A DNA stretch of 64,000 nucleotides, taken from NCBI RefSeq assembly GCF_902833905.1, contig NZ_CADFGP010000021.1, positions 80,194 through 144,193 of the forward strand, given 5' to 3'. The DNA comes from Paraburkholderia tuberum STM678 (GTDB lineage Bacteria > Pseudomonadota > Gammaproteobacteria > Burkholderiales > Burkholderiaceae). Below are positions 61,044 through 64,000 of this stretch, piece after piece. Position numbers and translations under genes: made by a program. The number at the start of each line of letters is the position of its first letter. Within the stretch, counting starts at the first letter, position 1. The notes below the pieces were generated by a model, which did not search any database, was not told the DNA's origin, and saw nothing but the letters and a program-made list of their open reading frames with translations.

Positions 61044-62510
61044 TCATTGCGACGACGCTGTTTGCGGCTGGCCCGGCGGCAGTTCGCCCATCGCCTGGAA
61101 CAGTGCGACGGTATCGTTCATGCGCTGGCTTGCCGCGCGCACGGCGCCGATCCGTGCGTTGAGAAAGCGCTGCTCGCTGGCATGCTCCGCCGTTGACGGC
61201 AGCGAACCCATGCGGCGGCGCGACGCGGTATCGTCGAATCCCGCCTGCGCTGCCTGTGCCGCTGCTTCAGTCGACGCGAGTGTCTGTGCGTCGTTATCCA
61301 GCGCGGCAAGCGAATCCGCGACATTCTGGAACGCCGACAGAACGGTGGACTTGTAGTTCAGCACCGCCGCATCGTAAGCGTCGATCGACGCCTTGCGGTG
61401 CGCGAGCAGCGCGCCGCCATGGAAGATCGGTTGCGACAGGCTCGCACCAATGGCCCAGAGTCCGCCCGCTCCTGAGAGCACCGCCGGCCAGCTAAAGCCG
61501 CCGCGGCCCATCGAGGCCGTCAGCGACAGGCTCGGAAAGAGCTGCGCGGTCGCAGCGCCGACATCGGCGGCAGCGGCCTTCACGGCGGCGTCGGCTGCCT
61601 GAATGTCGGGACGCGAACGCAGCAGGTCCGACGGCACCACGACGGGCACGTGTTCGGGCAACGTCAGGCTGTCGAGGGCGGGAACGGCCGGGGCGTTGTC
61701 CGGCGTGCGGCCCATCAGCACCGCGAGCGCATGGATGGCTGTGGCGCGCTGCTGGCGTAACGCAGGAAGACTCGCCGCAGCCGAAGCCGCATCCTGCGTC
61801 GACGCAAGCGCCTGCGCACGCGAGACCGAGCCGAGTGTGTAGCGGTGCTGGTCCTCGTCCGCGGCCGTCCTGGCCACGGCGACGAGCCGTTCGGTGAGCG
61901 CGATCTGGCGATCGAGTGCCGCCACGCTGATCGTCGTACCGACGATGTTTGCCGCCAGCGCGCGCCGCGCCGCCTCCAGTTGATACGCCTGCACGTCTAC
62001 GCGAGCGGCGCTGGCCGCGTTCGCCGAACGCGTCGCACCGAACAGGTCAAAGGTGTAGGACGCGAGAACCTGTCCGGCAAAAAAGTTATAGCGAACCTCG
62101 CTGGGGCCAATGCCGGGCACAAGCGGTGTACGCCCGCGATCGACCTGTGCGGCAGCATCGATTGAAGGCAGCGTCGATGCGCCGACCTGGGCGCGCAGTT
62201 CCTGCTGCGCGGCTGCGAGCGTGCGCTGCGCAGCCCCGAGCGTGGGGCTGTTGCGCAAGCCTTCCTCGACCAGTGCACTCAGCGCGTCCGACCGGTAAAG
62301 CTGCCACCATTGCGGAACGCCCACTGCGCCGATATCGAACTGCTGCGCCACGCCGCCCGCTGCGACGGTCTTCGCCGGCTGTGCCCCGGCACCGTAGTGC
62401 GCAGGCGAAGGCATCGCCGGGGGCGCGCCGTTCGGGCCGAACGTGCAGGCCGTCAGTGCGATGGCCACAGCCACGGCCATCACGGATGTCTTGTAGTCGA
62501 AGCTCATCAT
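61044..62510 (-). CDS. NodT-family RND outer-membrane factor lipoprotein
   Basis: 488 residues from ATG 62510 (GGAGG four bases upstream; the second ATG is equally possible). Lipobox LTAC near residue 22. Two outer-membrane-efflux repeats with WWQLYRSDALSALVEEGLRNSP and LRSRPDIQAADAAVKAA, and FPSLSLTASMGRGG blocks. Trimeric TolC-like duct for the RND pump encoded just upstream; its ATG overlaps that gene's stop (TGATG). A much longer in-frame stretch extends over the pump gene on the same strand but is a shadow of it. Confidence 0.92.
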   Translation of the reverse strand: MMSFDYKTSVMAVAVAIALTACTFGPNGAPPAMPSPAHYGAGAQPAKTVAAGGVAQQFDIGAVGVPQWWQLYRSDALSALVEEGLRNSPTLGAAQRTLAAAQQELRAQVGASTLPSIDAAAQVDRGRTPLVPGIGPSEVRYNFFAGQVLASYTFDLFGATRSANAASAARVDVQAYQLEAARRALAANIVGTTISVAALDRQIALTERLVAVARTAADEDQHRYTLGSVSRAQALASTQDAASAAASLPALRQQRATAIHALAVLMGRTPDNAPAVPALDSLTLPEHVPVVVPSDLLRSRPDIQAADAAVKAAAADVGAATAQLFPSLSLTASMGRGGFSWPAVLSGAGGLWAIGASLSQPIFHGGALLAHRKASIDAYDAAVLNYKSTVLSAFQNVADSLAALDNDAQTLASTEAAAQAAQAGFDDTASRRRMGSLPSTAEHASEQRFLNARIGAVRAASQRMNDTVALFQAMGELPPGQPQTASSQ

Positions 62511-64000
62511 CAAACCTCCGAATGCTCGGCGACGACCGGTTGCATTCCGCGCTCGTCGTGCCGGACCCTGAAGCACGCCGCGTACAGCGCGGGCAGGAAG
62601 AACACGGTCAGTACCGTGGCGATCGTGATACCGCCCATCAGTGCGGTCGCCATCGGACCGAAGAAGCCCGAGCGCAGCAGCGGAATCAGCGCGAGGACGG
62701 CGGCGGCGGCGGTCAGCATGATCGGCCTGAAACGCCTTATGGTTGCGCCGATAATCGCGTCGAAGCGCGGCTGGCCTGCCGCGATATCCTGATCGATCTG
62801 GTCGACCAGAATCACGGAGTTGCGCATGATGATGCCGAACATGGCAATCACGCCCAGCAGCGCGACGAAGCCGAAGGGCTTGCCGAACAGCAGCAGCGCG
62901 GCCACGACGCCAATCAGGCCGAGCGGCGCCGTCAGCACGACGATGAAGGTCCGCGCGAAGTTCTTGAGCTGGATCATCAGCAACAGCAGCACGGCGATGA
63001 TCATCAACGGCATTTCGGCATTGATCGACGTCTGGCCCTTCACGCTTTCTTCGACCGCGCCGCCCACCTGAATGCGATAGCCGACCGGCAGCCTGGCGGT
63101 TTCCGCCGCGAGCGCACGTTCGATGTCGTGGGTCACGTCGATGCCCTGCGCGTCGCCGCGCACGTCCGCCTGCACCGTGATGGTCGGCTGACGGTCGCGT
63201 TGCCAGACGACGCCGTACTCGAGCGTATTGCGCACGTGTCCGAGCGAACCGAGCGGCACCGGGCCGTGGGGCGTCGGAATCGCGAGACTGGTCAGCTGCG
63301 CCGGATTGACACGTTCGCTCTTGGGCGCGCGCAGATCGACGTTGATCAGCTTGTCGCGCTCGCGGTACTGCGTCACCGTGTAGCCCGATAGCGTCATCGC
63401 GAGGAAGTTCGACACGTCTTCCGACGTGACGCCAAGCTGGCGCGCGCGGTTCTGATCGATCTCGAACGAGATCGAGCGCTCCGCCGGCTCGTCCCAGTCG
63501 AACTGGACGTTGCGCGTGCGGGGATCGGCGCGGACCTTGTCCGACACCGTCTGCGCAATCGATCGGACGGTCGCGATATCGTCGCCGCTCACGCGGAACT
63601 TGATCGGGAAGCCGACCGGCGGACCATTCTCGAGCCGGGAGACGCGCGCTCGCACGCCGGAGAAATCCTTCTCGAGCATGCCGTCGAGCCAACGCATCAG
63701 TTCCTCGCGGTTTTCCACGCTTTTTGCGGTAATCACGAACTGCGCGAAATTCGGCTGTTGAAGCTGCTGGTCGAGCGTCAGGTAAAAACGCGGCGCGCCG
63801 GTGCCGACGAAGTCGACGAAGTGGTCGATCTCGGCTTTGCCGTCGAGCACCTTTTCCAGGCGCTTCGCTTCACGCAGCGTCGCCTCGAACGAGGCGCCTT
63901 CCGGCAATCGCAGATCGACCAGCAGTTCCGGCCGTTCCGAGTTCGGGAAGAACTGCTGCGGCACGCGCGTGAAGGCCAGCATGGAAATCGCGAAAAGCAC
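62510..64000 (-). CDS. RND efflux permease (partial, continues beyond right edge)
   Basis: The visible 496 residues are the C-terminal half of a ~1030-residue hydrophobic/amphiphilic-efflux pump. The porter region has GPPVGFPIKFRVSGDD and VGGAVEESVKGQTSI; membrane helices have MIIAVLLLLMIQLKNFARTF, GLIGVVAALLLFG and RNSVILVDQI, and the conserved FRPIMLTAAAAVLALIPL. It is inner-membrane and proton-driven, exporting drugs or metabolites with the NodT duct downstream. The periplasmic adaptor gene is expected beyond 64000. Confidence 0.9.
   Translation of the reverse strand: MLFAISMLAFTRVPQQFFPNSERPELLVDLRLPEGASFEATLREAKRLEKVLDGKAEIDHFVDFVGTGAPRFYLTLDQQLQQPNFAQFVITAKSVENREELMRWLDGMLEKDFSGVRARVSRLENGPPVGFPIKFRVSGDDIATVRSIAQTVSDKVRADPRTRNVQFDWDEPAERSISFEIDQNRARQLGVTSEDVSNFLAMTLSGYTVTQYRERDKLINVDLRAPKSERVNPAQLTSLAIPTPHGPVPLGSLGHVRNTLEYGVVWQRDRQPTITVQADVRGDAQGIDVTHDIERALAAETARLPVGYRIQVGGAVEESVKGQTSINAEMPLMIIAVLLLLMIQLKNFARTFIVVLTAPLGLIGVVAALLLFGKPFGFVALLGVIAMFGIIMRNSVILVDQIDQDIAAGQPRFDAIIGATIRRFRPIMLTAAAAVLALIPLLRSGFFGPMATALMGGITIATVLTVFFLPALYAACFRVRHDERGMQPVVAEHSEV

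Noticed and set aside
61044..63692. 882-codon frame joining the outer-membrane factor to upstream sequence
   Set aside because: The upstream part is an out-of-frame shadow of the RND pump; the lipoprotein start at 62510 has its own ribosome site.
1..64000. tRNA, rRNA, CRISPR or prophage
   Set aside because: Read for conserved tRNA/rRNA segments, repeat-spacer arrays and phage structural genes; none was seen, though reading by eye could miss a single tRNA.

Overview
The window looks like chromosomal DNA of a Burkholderiaceae bacterium, most likely Paraburkholderia or a close relative. It is GC-rich and compact, and it carries families typical of that group: DUF3331, DUF4148 and DUF2934 proteins, an orphan FlhG-like ATPase, a DUF3141 PhaC-like protein, NodT-type efflux and pqiABC. 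Family calls come from reading the sequence; no database search was run.

Layout. 1-7.4 kb: a protein-isoaspartate methyltransferase fused to an erythromycin-esterase-like domain, a pncC-nadE NAD-salvage pair, a cytochrome-c-fused oxidase subunit II with subunit I but no subunit III, and a hemerythrin. 7.5-16.5 kb: a glycosyltransferase, a solo CheB, a very large CheB-CheR-PAS-kinase-receiver hybrid, a decayed phosphatidylserine-decarboxylase-type gene, a PIG-L deacetylase and a GT2. 16.5-28.8 kb: an ABC exporter fused to a response-regulator receiver, then a tightly coupled run of surface-glycan genes (GT4, GmhB-like phosphatase, two GT9, NodU-type carbamoyltransferase, GT2, another GT, UDP-glucuronate decarboxylase). 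These probably build a heptose/xylose-containing, carbamoylated glycan.

28.8-44 kb is a lower-density accessory stretch. It holds a group II intron without a maturase gene, sitting directly behind a terminator, and a serine recombinase that has lost its catalytic residues. It also has several small secreted proteins, an MscK-like mechanosensitive channel, a DUF3141 protein, a transposase remnant, LysR and TetR regulators, and an FlhG-like ATPase.

44-57 kb is the most interesting region. It is a catabolic cluster, nearly all on the minus strand. A molybdopterin enzyme and Fe-S subunit resemble pyrogallol-phloroglucinol transhydroxylase, but the large subunit has an extra N-terminal SCP2-like domain and the small subunit appears to have lost one Fe-S cluster. 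With it are an OmpW porin, an acyl-CoA synthetase, a fumarylacetoacetase-family hydrolase, a two-domain extradiol dioxygenase, an FAD monooxygenase and two TetR regulators. Near-identical palindromes cover the -10 boxes of two promoters about 11 kb apart, so the cluster is probably one TetR-controlled unit for an oxygenated aromatic or aromatic-acid substrate.

57-64 kb: pqiABC (lipid transport across the envelope), a NodT-type outer-membrane factor and a truncated RND pump running off the right edge. No tRNA, rRNA or CRISPR array was seen.
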